Shown here piece by piece: positions 7,073 through 15,950 of a stretch of DNA of 64,000 bases. This DNA comes from Streptomyces alboflavus. GTDB lineage: Bacteria; Actinomycetota; Actinomycetes; Streptomycetales; Streptomycetaceae. A program made the position numbers and the translations under genes. Where the stretch lies: contig NZ_JNXT01000007.1 of assembly GCF_000716675.1 (NCBI RefSeq), forward strand, positions 1-64,000, read 5' to 3'. How positions within the stretch are numbered: the first letter of the stretch is position 1; each line of letters opens with the position of its first letter. A model generated the notes under the pieces. The model did not search any database, was not told the DNA's origin, and saw only the letters and a list, made by a program, of their open reading frames with translations.

Positions 7073-9643
7073 ATGGCAACATCCACACCGTCCGGTGTGC
7101 GGGGCAGCCATGCCAAGCACGGAGCGCACGGGCACCCGGGCAGCGGCGCCCCGATGACGCACCGGCAGATCATGGAGGCGCTGTCCGGCCTCCTGCTCGG
7201 CATGTTCGTCGCGATCCTGTCGTCGACGATCGTCTCCAACGCCCTGCCCGAGATCATCGGCGACCTCGGCGGCGGCCAGTCCGCGTACACCTGGGTCGTC
7301 ACCGCCGCACTGCTCTCGATGACGGCGAGCACCCCGCTGTGGGGCAAGCTGTCCGACCTCTTCAGCAAGAAGGCGCTCGTCCAGATAGCCCTGGTCATCT
7401 ATGTCCTCGGCTCGGTCGTCGCCGGTCTCTCGCAGAACGCCGGGATGCTGATCGCCTGCCGCGTGGTGCAGGGCATCGGCGTCGGCGGCCTCTCGGCGCT
7501 CGCCCAGATCGTCATGGCCGCGATGATCTCCCCGCGCGAGCGCGGCCGTTACTCCGGCTACCTCGGCGCGACCTTCGCCGTCGCCACCGTCGGCGGCCCG
7601 CTGCTCGGCGGCGTCATCACCGACACCTCCTGGCTCGGCTGGCGCTGGTGCTTCTACGTCGGCGTGCCCTTCGCGATCATCGCCCTGATCGTGCTCCAGA
7701 AGACCCTGAAGCTGCCCGTCGTGAAGCGCGAGGTGAAGGTCGACTGGGCCGGCGCCTTCTTCATCACCGCCGCCGTCTCGCTGCTCCTGGTCTGGGTGAC
7801 CTTCGCGGGCTCCGGCTCCGGCAAGAAGTACGACTGGCTGTCGTGGCAGTCGTACGCGATGGTCGGCGGCTCGATCGTCCTCGGCCTGCTGTTCCTGCTC
7901 GTGGAGTCCAGGGCCAGCGAGCCGATCATCCCGCTGCGGCTGTTCCGCAACCGCACCATCGCCCTCGCCTCGGTCGCCTCGCTGTTCGTCGGCGTCGCGA
8001 TGTTCGCGGGCACCGTCTTCTTCAGCCAGTACTTCCAGCTGGCGCGCGGCAAGTCGCCCACGATGTCCGGCGTCATGACGATCCCGATGATCGCGGGCCT
8101 GTTCGTGTCGTCCACCGTCTCCGGGCAGCTCATCACCAAGACGGGCAAGTGGAAGGCCTGGCTGGTCAGCGGCGGTGTACTGCTGACCGCGGGCCTCGGT
8201 CTCCTCGGCACCATGCGGTACGACACCGCGTACTGGCACATCGCCTGCTACATGGCGCTGATGGGCCTCGGCATCGGCATGATGATGCAGAACCTGGTGC
8301 TGTGCACGCAGAACCAGGTCGCGCCCGAGGACATCGGCGCCGCCAGCTCCGTCGTCACCTTCTTCCGGTCCCTCGGCGGCGCCATGGGCGTCTCGGCGCT
8401 CGGCGCCGTGATGTCGACGCGCATCACCGACTACGTGAAGGACGGCCTCGCCGACCTCGGCCCGCAGGGCGCGGCCCTCGGCCACGGCGGCACCGGCGGG
8501 GGCGGCATCCCGGACCTGGACGCGCTGCCCGCGCCGTTCCGGACCGTGATGGAGAGCGCCTACGGCCACGGCATCGCGGACGTGTTCCTGATCGCCGCGC
8601 CCATCGCGTTCCTCGCGTTCGTGGTCACCCTCTTCATCAAGGAGGTGCCGCTGCGCACGGCCGGAGCGCTCGCGCAGGCCGCCGAGTCCGGCGACACCTC
8701 CGCGCCCGCCTCGCCCGCAGCGCCCGTACCCGCCGAGGCCGCACCGGCCGCCGACGCCGAGCCCGTGCTCGCCTCCGTCGCCGCGCACACCGAGGCAGGA
8801 CCCGAGGGCACGCAGCGGCTCGCCGCCACGGCGTCCGTCGCGGGCTCCGGCGCGGCGCCCGCGCAGGACACCGGCGGGGGCGTGCCGGTACGCGGCTTCG
8901 TGCGCGGCGCCGAGAGCGCGCCCGTGCCCCGGGCCGCGGTCACGCTGATCTCCCTCGGCGGGCGGCAGTTGGGGCGCGCGGTCGCCCAGGACGACGGCTC
9001 GTACGCCGTGGACGCCCCCGGCGCCGGTTCGTACGTCCTGATCGCCTCCGCCGACGGGTTCCAGCCGCAGGCATCGACCGTCGTGGTCGGCGCCGAGCCG
9101 CTCGCGTACGACCTGCTCCTGAGCGGCACCAGCGGGCTCGGCGGGGTCGTGCGGACCGCCGACGCCAAGGAGCCCGTGGCCGGTGCCATGGTCGTCGTGA
9201 CCGATGTGCGCGGGGACGTGCTCGCCACCGGGACCTCCGGCGAGCAGGGCGACTTCGCCTTCGCCGAGCTGGTCCCCGGGCCCGTGACCGTCGCCGTGAA
9301 CGCGGCGGGGCACCGCCCTGTGGCCCTGCCCGTCGAGGTGTCCGCCGTCGGCGTCACCCGCGTCGAGGTCGAACTGCGGTCCGGCGCGCGGGTGCTCGGC
9401 ACCGTGCGGGCCGCGGGCGGGCCGCTGAACGGCGCCCGCGTCACGCTCGTCGACGCGGCCGGGAACGTCGTGGCCACCGCCACCACCGGGACGGACGGCG
9501 AGTACGCCTTCACCGACCTGGACGGCGGCGAGTACACGGTCATCGCGACCGGCTACCCGCCCGTGGCCACCGGCCTGACGGTCGGCGGCGACGGCGGCGT
9601 CGTCGAAGGGCACGACATCGAACTCGCCCACCCGGGCGAGTGA
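7073..9643 (+). CDS. MFS (DHA2) drug transporter fused to three transthyretin-like domains
   Basis: An 856-residue fusion. Residues 20-525 are a 14-span EmrB/QacA-type proton antiporter (start MTHRQIMEALSGLLLGMFVA; motif A PLWGKLSDLFSKK; motif C GPLLGGVI). An Ala/Pro-rich linker (about 525-600) leads to three consecutive carboxypeptidase-regulatory-like (transthyretin-like) beta domains near 605-690, 692-775 and 777-856, each with a G-x-V/L-x-G opening, a (V)GAxVTLVD strand and DGEYAFTDLxxGxYTV-type strand. With 14 spans both ends should be cytoplasmic, which is odd for domains usually found outside cells. ATG start at 7073 follows GGAAAAGGA. Cotranscribed with marR upstream and probably with the YceI gene. 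Substrate unknown. Confidence 0.88.
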   Translation: MATSTPSGVRGSHAKHGAHGHPGSGAPMTHRQIMEALSGLLLGMFVAILSSTIVSNALPEIIGDLGGGQSAYTWVVTAALLSMTASTPLWGKLSDLFSKKALVQIALVIYVLGSVVAGLSQNAGMLIACRVVQGIGVGGLSALAQIVMAAMISPRERGRYSGYLGATFAVATVGGPLLGGVITDTSWLGWRWCFYVGVPFAIIALIVLQKTLKLPVVKREVKVDWAGAFFITAAVSLLLVWVTFAGSGSGKKYDWLSWQSYAMVGGSIVLGLLFLLVESRASEPIIPLRLFRNRTIALASVASLFVGVAMFAGTVFFSQYFQLARGKSPTMSGVMTIPMIAGLFVSSTVSGQLITKTGKWKAWLVSGGVLLTAGLGLLGTMRYDTAYWHIACYMALMGLGIGMMMQNLVLCTQNQVAPEDIGAASSVVTFFRSLGGAMGVSALGAVMSTRITDYVKDGLADLGPQGAALGHGGTGGGGIPDLDALPAPFRTVMESAYGHGIADVFLIAAPIAFLAFVVTLFIKEVPLRTAGALAQAAESGDTSAPASPAAPVPAEAAPAADAEPVLASVAAHTEAGPEGTQRLAATASVAGSGAAPAQDTGGGVPVRGFVRGAESAPVPRAAVTLISLGGRQLGRAVAQDDGSYAVDAPGAGSYVLIASADGFQPQASTVVVGAEPLAYDLLLSGTSGLGGVVRTADAKEPVAGAMVVVTDVRGDVLATGTSGEQGDFAFAELVPGPVTVAVNAAGHRPVALPVEVSAVGVTRVEVELRSGARVLGTVRAAGGPLNGARVTLVDAAGNVVATATTGTDGEYAFTDLDGGEYTVIATGYPPVATGLTVGGDGGVVEGHDIELAHPGE

Positions 9644-9792
9644 TTGACTCCGCCCAGGGCCGCGCTTTGAGCGGACGCGGCCCCGGGCGGTGCGTAGGGC
9701 CCCCGGGACGGTGGCGACGCGACGGTTGGGGACGGCCGGTCGCCACCGCCGGGGGCCGATTGCTTTTCGGACCTCTGCAAGGAGCTTGAAAC

Positions 9793-10611
9793 GTGGGACT
9801 TAGTGCGCGGATCCGGACCAGGGACGGGTGGGCCGTGCCGCACGCCGTCGTGACGGTGACCGACATGACGGGGACGCAGGTGCTGCGCGCCGACGCCGAC
9901 GGGGACGGCGTGGTGCGGGACGCCACGGAGCTGGCCGCCGGGCCGTACACCGTCATCGTCACCGCCGTCGGGTACGCGCCCGCCGCCGCCACCGCCCTGG
10001 TCACCGCGAGCGGGCGTGCCGACGTCGGCCAGGTCGTCCTCGGCCGCGCCGGTGGCGCCGAGCTGCCGCTGCCCGGACCGTGGACCGTCGACCCCGTGCA
10101 CTCGTCCGTGGCCGCCGTCGCGCAGCACCTGGGGATCTCCAGCGTGCGCGGGCGGTTCACGGAGTTCTCGGGGCGGGTGGAGATCGCCGAGGACCTGGAG
10201 AAGTCGCGGGTCGAGGCGGTCATAGGTGCCGCGTCCATCGACACCGGCAACGCGATGCGCGACGGCCACCTGAAGTCCGGCGACTTCCTGGACGTCGAGG
10301 CGTACCCGGAGATCACCTACCGGTCGACCGGGCTCGAACCCACCGGATCCGACCGGTGGACCGTGCGCGGCGAACTCGGCATGCACGGCGTCGTACGCCC
10401 CGTCGACCTCGACCTGGCCTACCTCGGCACCGGCGCCGACCCGTGGGGCGGCACCCGCGCGGCCTTCCGCGCCACCGCCGAACTGCGCCGCGAGGACTTC
10501 GCCATGAACTACAACCAGGTGCTCCAGGCGGGCATCTCGGCGATCGGCACGACGCTGAAGGTGGAGCTGGACATCCAGGCGGTGCAGGGCGAGAGGCTGC
10601 CGCAGGTCTAG
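9793..10611 (+). CDS. YceI family protein with N-terminal transthyretin-like domain
   Basis: A 272-residue two-domain protein. Residues 1-90 repeat the same beta module as the preceding transporter (GWAVPHAVVTVTDMTGTQVL ... GPYTVIVTAVGYAPAAA). Residues 95-272 are a YceI lipocalin-like domain: WTVDPVHSSVAAVAQHLGIS, VRGRFTEFSG, SIDTGNAMRDGHLKSGDFLD and the closing AGISAIGTTLKVELDI. YceI barrels bind long isoprenoid-type lipids. No signal peptide is visible, so it is probably cytoplasmic. GTG start at 9793 with AAGGAG at 9779. The shared module suggests that it works with the transporter, for example in lipid or quinone-like substrate handling; this is inference. Confidence 0.88.
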   Translation: MGLSARIRTRDGWAVPHAVVTVTDMTGTQVLRADADGDGVVRDATELAAGPYTVIVTAVGYAPAAATALVTASGRADVGQVVLGRAGGAELPLPGPWTVDPVHSSVAAVAQHLGISSVRGRFTEFSGRVEIAEDLEKSRVEAVIGAASIDTGNAMRDGHLKSGDFLDVEAYPEITYRSTGLEPTGSDRWTVRGELGMHGVVRPVDLDLAYLGTGADPWGGTRAAFRATAELRREDFAMNYNQVLQAGISAIGTTLKVELDIQAVQGERLPQV

Positions 10612-10644
10612 GCGGGTCCGGGCAGGGCCGGGCAGGTCGGCCCC

Positions 10645-10689
10645 GGTGGGCGCGGTGGGCGCGGTGGGCGCGGTGGCCCCGGTGGGCGC
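10645..10689. repeat. five 9-bp GGTGGGCGC tandem units
   Basis: Units at 10645, 10654, 10663, 10672 (variant ending CCCC) and 10681. They lie just before the PPOX gene start and leave no room for a normal promoter, so they may be slippage-prone filler or part of the leader. Confidence 0.65.
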
Positions 10690-10713
10690 GGTGCAGGGCG
10701 TACCGTCGTGGCC

Positions 10714-11172
10714 ATGACGCCCCCGAACATCGCCACCAACACCCCCGTGTCCCGCGCGGAGTTGCTGGACTTCGTCCGGCCCCGGCACAAGGCGCTCCTG
10801 CTCACCGCCCGCGCCGACGGCACCCCGCAGGCCTCCCCGCTGACCTGCGGGGTCGACGACTCGGGCCGGATCGTGGTCGCCACGTACCCCGAGCGCGCCA
10901 AGACCCGCAACGCCAAGCGGAACCCACGGGTCAGCGTGGTCGTCCTGTCGGACGAGTGGAACGGCCCGTGGGTCCAGGTCGACGGCACCGCGGAGGTGAT
11001 CGACGCCCCTGAGTCGGTGGAGCCGCTCGTCGAGTACTACCGGAACATCGCGGGCGAGCACCCCGACTGGGACGAGTACCGCGAGGCGATGCGGAAGCAG
11101 GGCAAGTCGCTGATCCGCGTCACCCCGGAGCGGTGGGGTCCGGTGGCTACCGGGGGCTTTCCTCCTCGGTGA
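10714..11172 (+). CDS. PPOX-class F420/flavin-dependent protein
   Basis: A 152-residue split-barrel protein of the pyridoxamine 5'-phosphate oxidase superfamily: RHKALLLTARADGTPQASPL, VVATYPERAKTRNAKRNPRVSVVVL and GPWVQVDGTAEV are the usual strands, and KTRNAKRNPRV contacts the cofactor phosphate in relatives. In actinobacteria this subgroup usually uses F420 or FMN; the reduced substrate is unknown. ATG at 10714 was preferred over GTG at 10708; neither has a clear ribosome binding site. Its last 26 bp overlap the end of the convergent tetR gene. Confidence 0.85.
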   Translation: MTPPNIATNTPVSRAELLDFVRPRHKALLLTARADGTPQASPLTCGVDDSGRIVVATYPERAKTRNAKRNPRVSVVVLSDEWNGPWVQVDGTAEVIDAPESVEPLVEYYRNIAGEHPDWDEYREAMRKQGKSLIRVTPERWGPVATGGFPPR

Positions 11173-12013
11173 CCCCTGTGCCGGCGCCCCCGGCCGTGGC
11201 GGCTCCCCCGGCGGCGCCACGCTCCCCGTCCCCGGCGAGGACGGCCGGGTCCAGCATCGACTCGATGCCCGCGATCATCAGGTCCAGGGCGATCGTGAAG
11301 TCCCTGGCCCACATCTCGGAGACGGTGCCCTCGCTGCGGGACGCCATGAGTTCCGCGGCGGACCGCACCGCCTCGTTGGTGGCGAGCTCCTCGTTCACCG
11401 TGCCGACCGCGTCCCGGAAGTACTCGTCCTGCGTCATCCCCGCCGCCGCGACCCGGGCGAGGAAGTGCCCCTCGATGGTCCCGAAGCCGTACACGAACTG
11501 GAACACCGCGGCGATCGCGCCGTTCTGGCGGTAGGGCGTGAGCCCGGTGTTCTGCACGGCCCGCTGGATGGCGAGGGAGAACGCCAGCCAGTTCGGCCCG
11601 ATGTTCAGGAACTCGCCGATCAGCGGCGACACCCAGGGGTGGCGGACCAGCAGGTCCCGGTACCCGGCGGCCAGTTCGCGCAGCTGCTCGCGCCACTCCG
11701 CGGGCACGGCCTCGGTGTCGGGGAGGCGGACCTCCTCGGCGACCCGGTCGAGGGCCAGCTCAAGCAGGTCGTCCTTGGTGTCCACGTACCAGTACACGGA
11801 CATCGCGGTGACGTTCAGCTCCGCGGCGAGGCGGCGCATCGAGAACTTGGCCAGGCCCTCCGCGTCCAGGAGCCGGACAGTGGCGGCGGTGATGCGGTCC
11901 CGGTCGAGCCCGGCCGGCTGAGCCCCCCGGCGGCCGGTGCCGCGCGGCGCCTTGCCCTCCAGCCAGACACTCGTGCGCGCGGCTCTCTTCGGGCGGTCGG
12001 CTGCCTTCGCCAT
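11147..12013 (-). CDS. TetR family transcriptional regulator
   Basis: A 288-residue regulator: residues 30-80 carry the TetR helix-turn-helix (ITAATVRLLDAEGLAKFSMR, then LAAELNVTAMSVYWYVDTKD), followed by a long ligand-binding domain of the TetR_C group with many helices and a Gly/Ala-rich end. ATG start at 12013 follows AGGAAGG. It lies 107 bp behind the efflux gene on the same strand and is likely its cotranscribed repressor. Candidate operators lie upstream of the efflux gene (13681-13736). The C-terminal tail overlaps the convergent PPOX gene. Confidence 0.9.
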   Translation of the reverse strand: MAKAADRPKRAARTSVWLEGKAPRGTGRRGAQPAGLDRDRITAATVRLLDAEGLAKFSMRRLAAELNVTAMSVYWYVDTKDDLLELALDRVAEEVRLPDTEAVPAEWREQLRELAAGYRDLLVRHPWVSPLIGEFLNIGPNWLAFSLAIQRAVQNTGLTPYRQNGAIAAVFQFVYGFGTIEGHFLARVAAAGMTQDEYFRDAVGTVNEELATNEAVRSAAELMASRSEGTVSEMWARDFTIALDLMIAGIESMLDPAVLAGDGERGAAGGAATAGGAGTGVTEEESPR

Positions 12014-12120
12014 GGCGCACCTTCCTGCTATTCGTACGTGTTCCGTTCGGGGCCGGGGCGGGTGGGCGGAGCCGCTCCGTCACGTCTCGCGCCGGACGCT
12101 CTCGTCCACCCGTCCCGATG

Positions 12121-13665
12121 CTATGCGGACGCCTGCTCCGGGGAGTCCGTCGGCTCCGCCGCCTTCCGCCCGGAGTCTGCCCGTTCCGCGCGCCACAGCA
12201 ACGCCGCGGCCAGCGCGCCGCCGAGGAACAGCGCCACCGCGCCGACGAGCTGACTCGTCTCCAGGCCGGAGGAGAAGGCGTCCGAGATCCGCTCCCGCTC
12301 CCCCGCCGAGTCCGCGGCCGCCATCGCCGCGGGGAACGACGTCGCGGACACCGCGACGAGCGCCGAGAACCGGGAGTTGAGGACCGCGCCGAGCACCGCG
12401 ACCCCGAGGCCGTTGCCGAACTCGGCGAGCGTGCCGTTGATGCCCGCGCCCACCCCGGCCTTCTCCGGCGGGATGGCGCTCATGACGGCGTTGGCCATCG
12501 CGGGCATCGCGAAGGAGATTCCCGCGCCCATCAGGACGAGTCCGACCAGCATGCCCGTGTAGTCGTGGCCCCCGAACGACGCGACGACGGCCAGGCCGCC
12601 CGCCAGCGTGGTCATGCCGGTCAGGATCGTCAGCGGCGTGCCCAGCTTGGCGTGCACCTTCGCGCCGATGCCGACCAGGTTCAGGAGCACCACGGTCACG
12701 GCGAGCGGCGCCGTGCGCAGCCCCGCCTCCAGCGGCTCGTACCCGAGGACGAACTGGAGGTGCTGGGTGAGCAGATAGAGCGAACCGGCGAGGCCGAAGG
12801 CCACCAGGATCGCGCCCGTCACCGCGCCGATGAAGCGCTTGTTCTGGAAGAAGTGCATGTCCAGCATGGGGTACGGGGCCCGCAGCTCCCACAGCGCGAA
12901 GGCCCCGAGGACCACCACACCGACCCCGGCCGCGACCAGGACCTGACCCGACGTCCAGCCGTGCTCGGGGCCCGAGATGATCGCGTACACGACCGACGCC
13001 ATGCCGATGGTGGAGAGCAGCGCGCCGAGCAGGTCGGGCCGGTCGCCCTGCGGGTTCTTCGACTCGGGCACCATGCGCACCACCGCGACCACGCCGATCA
13101 GCGCCACCGGGATGTTGATCAGGAAGATCGAGCCCCACCAGAAGTGGTTCAGCATGAAGCCGCCGAGCAGCGGACCCGTCGCGAACCCGAGGGAGTTGAC
13201 GATCGCCCAGAGGCCGATCGCCCTCACCCGCTCGGCGTCGTCGAAGAGCTGCACCACGACCGCGAGGGTCGTCGTCATCAGCAGGGCGCCGCCTACGCCC
13301 ATCCCGGCGCGGGCCGCGATCAGCTGCGCGGACGTCTGCGCCAGGCCCGCGGCGAGCGAGCCGATGCCGAACAGGACCAGGCCCGCGGTCAGCAGCTTCT
13401 TGCGGCCGTAGCGGTCGGCCGCGCTGCCCGCCGTGAGCAGCAGGCCCGACTGCACGAGCGAGTACGCGTTGATCATCCACTGGATGTCGGCCGATGACGC
13501 GTCCAGCTCGCTGGTGAGCGAGGGGATCGCGACGCTCAGGACCGTGTTGTCGAGCAGCACGGTGAGCTGGGCCAGGCAGATGACGCCCAGGATCAGCCAG
13601 CGCCGCGGGTGGCGGTCGCCGTGCCCGACGACTGCTTCGGGGTTGGCTGCGGTGGTCGCCGTCAT
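12121..13665 (-). CDS. DHA2 (EmrB/QacA) MFS efflux transporter
   Basis: A 514-residue transporter with 14 predicted spans. Family motifs are clear: LDNTVLSVAIPSL in span 1, the WMINAYSLVQSGLLL segment, motif A GSAADRYGRKKLL, GPLLGGFMLNHFWWGSIFLI and the late SAIPPEKAGVGAGINGTLAE element. It should export a drug or metabolite with proton exchange. ATG start at 13665 with AAGGAG just upstream. The next gene downstream is a TetR regulator, and palindromic TACGGTGTA elements precede this gene, so induction by its own substrate is likely. The tail includes LETSQLVGAVALFLGGALAA, the last span. Confidence 0.92.
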   Translation of the reverse strand: MTATTAANPEAVVGHGDRHPRRWLILGVICLAQLTVLLDNTVLSVAIPSLTSELDASSADIQWMINAYSLVQSGLLLTAGSAADRYGRKKLLTAGLVLFGIGSLAAGLAQTSAQLIAARAGMGVGGALLMTTTLAVVVQLFDDAERVRAIGLWAIVNSLGFATGPLLGGFMLNHFWWGSIFLINIPVALIGVVAVVRMVPESKNPQGDRPDLLGALLSTIGMASVVYAIISGPEHGWTSGQVLVAAGVGVVVLGAFALWELRAPYPMLDMHFFQNKRFIGAVTGAILVAFGLAGSLYLLTQHLQFVLGYEPLEAGLRTAPLAVTVVLLNLVGIGAKVHAKLGTPLTILTGMTTLAGGLAVVASFGGHDYTGMLVGLVLMGAGISFAMPAMANAVMSAIPPEKAGVGAGINGTLAEFGNGLGVAVLGAVLNSRFSALVAVSATSFPAAMAAADSAGERERISDAFSSGLETSQLVGAVALFLGGALAAALLWRAERADSGRKAAEPTDSPEQASA

Positions 13666-13680
13666 GCGGGCTCCTTCCCT

Positions 13681-13736
13681 TATACGGTGTACATCGATGA
13701 TGGATATACACCGTAGAGGAATCCCTATACGCTGTA
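13681..13736. promoter_or_regulatory. TACGGTGTA operator cluster before the efflux gene
   Basis: TACGGTGTA (13683-13691) and TACACCGTA (13707-13715) are perfect inverted copies; TATACGCTGTA (13726-13736) is a third, direct copy of the TATACGGTGTA form at 13681. The cluster lies 16 bp and more upstream of the efflux start codon and is a good candidate site for the TetR regulator encoded in the same unit. Confidence 0.65.
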
Positions 13737-13757
13737 CAACACGCGTCGTCGGGGCGC

Positions 13758-15875
13758 TCAGCCCTTGGGCTCGGTCAGGTCGTAGAACGTGGCGTCGCCC
13801 GCGGTGACCTCGGTGAAGTTCTTCGTCACCCAGGAGGAGATCTGGGCGGCGGTGCCCTGGTCACTGTCCGTGCCGCCGCCTCGGGCTCCGCCCATGCCTC
13901 CGCCCATGCCGCCTCCGGCGATGAAGTAGTGGATCCGGCCGTCGGCCACGTAGCTCTTGAACTGGGCGAGGGTGGGGGACGGGTCGCTGCCGTTGAAGCC
14001 GCCGATGGCCATCACGGGTTCGCCGGTGGCGAGTTGGTGGCTCGCCGCGTTCTGCGAGCCGATCGCCGCGGCGGCCCAGGTGTAGGCACTGGCGTTCGCT
14101 TCCAGGAGGCGCTTCTCCTCGGTGCCGACCTGGGCGCCGTTGAGAAGGCCGCCCATGCCGCCGCGCTGACCGCGCGGTGGGGTGTTCTGCTGGGGCTGGC
14201 CTTGCGGGCCGGGGTGCTGCCCCTGGGGGTTCTGCTGGCCCTGTGCCTGTCCCTGCTGGCCCTGGGCCTGCCCCTGCTGCCCTTGCTGCCCCGGAGGCCG
14301 CCCCCCGCCGTCCCCGCCGGGACCACCAGGCCTCCCCGGCCCACCCGGACCGCCCGTCCGCCCCGCCCCCGCGGGCCCCGCCGTCACGATCGACCCGGTG
14401 TGCGGGCTGTCCACCGTGGACAGCGTGTACGCCACCGGACCGGCGAGCGACGCCGCGAGGCCGACGCCGACGGCCGTGAGGGCGAGCCGCCGTCCGAGCC
14501 GGGCCGCGAGCAGCAGTCCCGCCGCGCCCGCGAGCCCGGCGACAAGCACGGCCCAGCGCAGCCACGGCACATGGTCGGGCGTACGGCCGAGGAGTTCGTA
14601 CGCCCACCAGGCCGTCACCGCGACCGCGCCGCCGAGCACCACGCCCGCCCACGCCCTGGCGCGCTCCTCCCACAGCACGGTCGCGCCCATGCCGACGAGC
14701 GCCGCGAGGTAGGGGGCGAGGGCCACCGTGTAGTACTGGTGGAAGATCCCGGCCATGAAGCTGAAGACGGCCGCGGTCATCAGGAGCGAGCCGCCCCACG
14801 CCACGAACGCCGCCCGCGCGGTGTCCGTCCTGCGCGCCCGCCACGTCACGATCAGGCCGCCGACCAGCAGGATCAGCGCGGCCGGAAGCAGCCAGGAGAT
14901 CTGGCCGCCCACCTCGGAGCCGAACATCCTGCCGAGGCCGGTCTCGCCCCAGCGGCCCCCGCCGCCGGGCCCGCCGCCCCCGCCGACGCTGCCGGTCTCC
15001 TCGCCGTTGATGCGGCCGAGGCCGTTGTAGCCGAAGGTCAGCTCCAGGAAGGAGTTGTGCTGGGAGCCGCCGACGTAGGGGCGGGACGACTCGGGCCACA
15101 GCTCGACGACCGCGACCCACCAGCCGCCCGCGACGACCGTCGCGAGCCCGGACAGGGCGAGTTGGCCAAGGCGCCTGGGCAGCCGCACCGGCGCGCACAC
15201 CGCGTACAGGACCGCGAGCGGCGGCAGGATCAGGAACGCCTGCAGGGTCTTGGCGAGGAACGCTAGGCCGACGGCGACGCCTGCCCAGACCAGCCACTTG
15301 GTGTGCCCGTCCTCCAGGGCGCGCAGGACGCAGTAGACGGTGACGGTCATCAGGAGCGCGAGCAGCGCGTCGGGGTTGTTGAAGCGGAACATCAGCGCGG
15401 CGACCGGGGTGAGCGCGAGAACCGCGCCCGCGATCAGCCCGGCGGCGGCACTGAAACGGCGGCGCACGGCGGCGTACAGGACCGCGACCGTGGCCACGCC
15501 CATCAGCGCCTGCGGCAGCAGGATCGCCCAGGAGCTGAGGCCGAAGAGCCGCACGGACAGGGCCATCGGCCAGAGCGCGGCCGGGGGCTTGTCGACCGTG
15601 ATCGCGTTGCCCGCGTCCAGGGAGCCGAAGAACATCGCCTTCCAGCTCTCGCCACCGGCCTGCGCGGCGGCGGAGTAGAAGGAGTTGGCGTAGCCGGACG
15701 CACTGAGGTTCCAGAGGTAGAGCGCGGCGGTGGTGAGCAGGAGGGCCAGGAAGGCGGGGCGTGCCCAGCGGGGGGTGGTGAGGCCGTCCGGCGTCGGGAT
15801 CCTGCGTGAGGCGGGGGATTCGAGCCCGTCCGGCGATTGAGGACGAGCGCGCAGCGCGATTTCGGGGGAGGTCAT
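13758..15875 (-). CDS. GT39/ArnT-like membrane glycosyltransferase with Gln/Gly-rich extracytoplasmic region
   Basis: A 705-residue membrane enzyme of the PMT/ArnT (GT-C) type. The first loop has the acidic motif region MFFGSLDAGNAITVDKPPAA, where the Asp residues are expected to be catalytic, followed by about 11-13 spans. After the membrane part (residue about 530) comes a Gly/Pro/Gln-rich stretch (repeated GQQGQAQ) and a C-terminal soluble domain (EEKRLLEANASAYTWAAAAI to the end) with FNGSDPSPTLAQFKSYVADG. It should transfer a sugar from a polyprenyl phosphate to an outer-surface acceptor. Start ATG at 15875 overlaps the upstream stop (ATGA) and has GAGGAG before it. Its N terminus is partly encoded by a dispersed chromosomal repeat. 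Confidence 0.88.
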   Translation of the reverse strand: MTSPEIALRARPQSPDGLESPASRRIPTPDGLTTPRWARPAFLALLLTTAALYLWNLSASGYANSFYSAAAQAGGESWKAMFFGSLDAGNAITVDKPPAALWPMALSVRLFGLSSWAILLPQALMGVATVAVLYAAVRRRFSAAAGLIAGAVLALTPVAALMFRFNNPDALLALLMTVTVYCVLRALEDGHTKWLVWAGVAVGLAFLAKTLQAFLILPPLAVLYAVCAPVRLPRRLGQLALSGLATVVAGGWWVAVVELWPESSRPYVGGSQHNSFLELTFGYNGLGRINGEETGSVGGGGGPGGGGRWGETGLGRMFGSEVGGQISWLLPAALILLVGGLIVTWRARRTDTARAAFVAWGGSLLMTAAVFSFMAGIFHQYYTVALAPYLAALVGMGATVLWEERARAWAGVVLGGAVAVTAWWAYELLGRTPDHVPWLRWAVLVAGLAGAAGLLLAARLGRRLALTAVGVGLAASLAGPVAYTLSTVDSPHTGSIVTAGPAGAGRTGGPGGPGRPGGPGGDGGGRPPGQQGQQGQAQGQQGQAQGQQNPQGQHPGPQGQPQQNTPPRGQRGGMGGLLNGAQVGTEEKRLLEANASAYTWAAAAIGSQNAASHQLATGEPVMAIGGFNGSDPSPTLAQFKSYVADGRIHYFIAGGGMGGGMGGARGGGTDSDQGTAAQISSWVTKNFTEVTAGDATFYDLTEPKG

Positions 15876-15950
15876 CGGGGGCTCCTCGGGGTCTTGGGTG
15901 CGGCGAGGGACTCGAGCCCGTCCGGCGATTGAGGACGGGCGCGCGGCGCG
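15821..15950. repeat. two copies of a dispersed repeat inside coding sequence
   Basis: The motif CGAGCCCGTCCGGCGATTGA with following GAGGACG and GC-rich tail occurs at 15821-15860 and 15913-15950. The first copy encodes residues 6-18 of the GT39 protein and the second the C-terminal end of the GT2-GtrA protein (ARPQSPDGLES in both). Further copies are at 58991-59030 and 60366-60400. This element is familiar from many Streptomyces genomes. Confidence 0.75.

Noticed and set aside
6932..9631. An 899-residue open frame on the minus strand opposite the MFS-transthyretin gene
   Set aside because: It is a high-GC antisense shadow: rich in His, Arg, Asp and Gly, without hydrophobic periodicity or family motifs, while the plus strand encodes a clear transporter.
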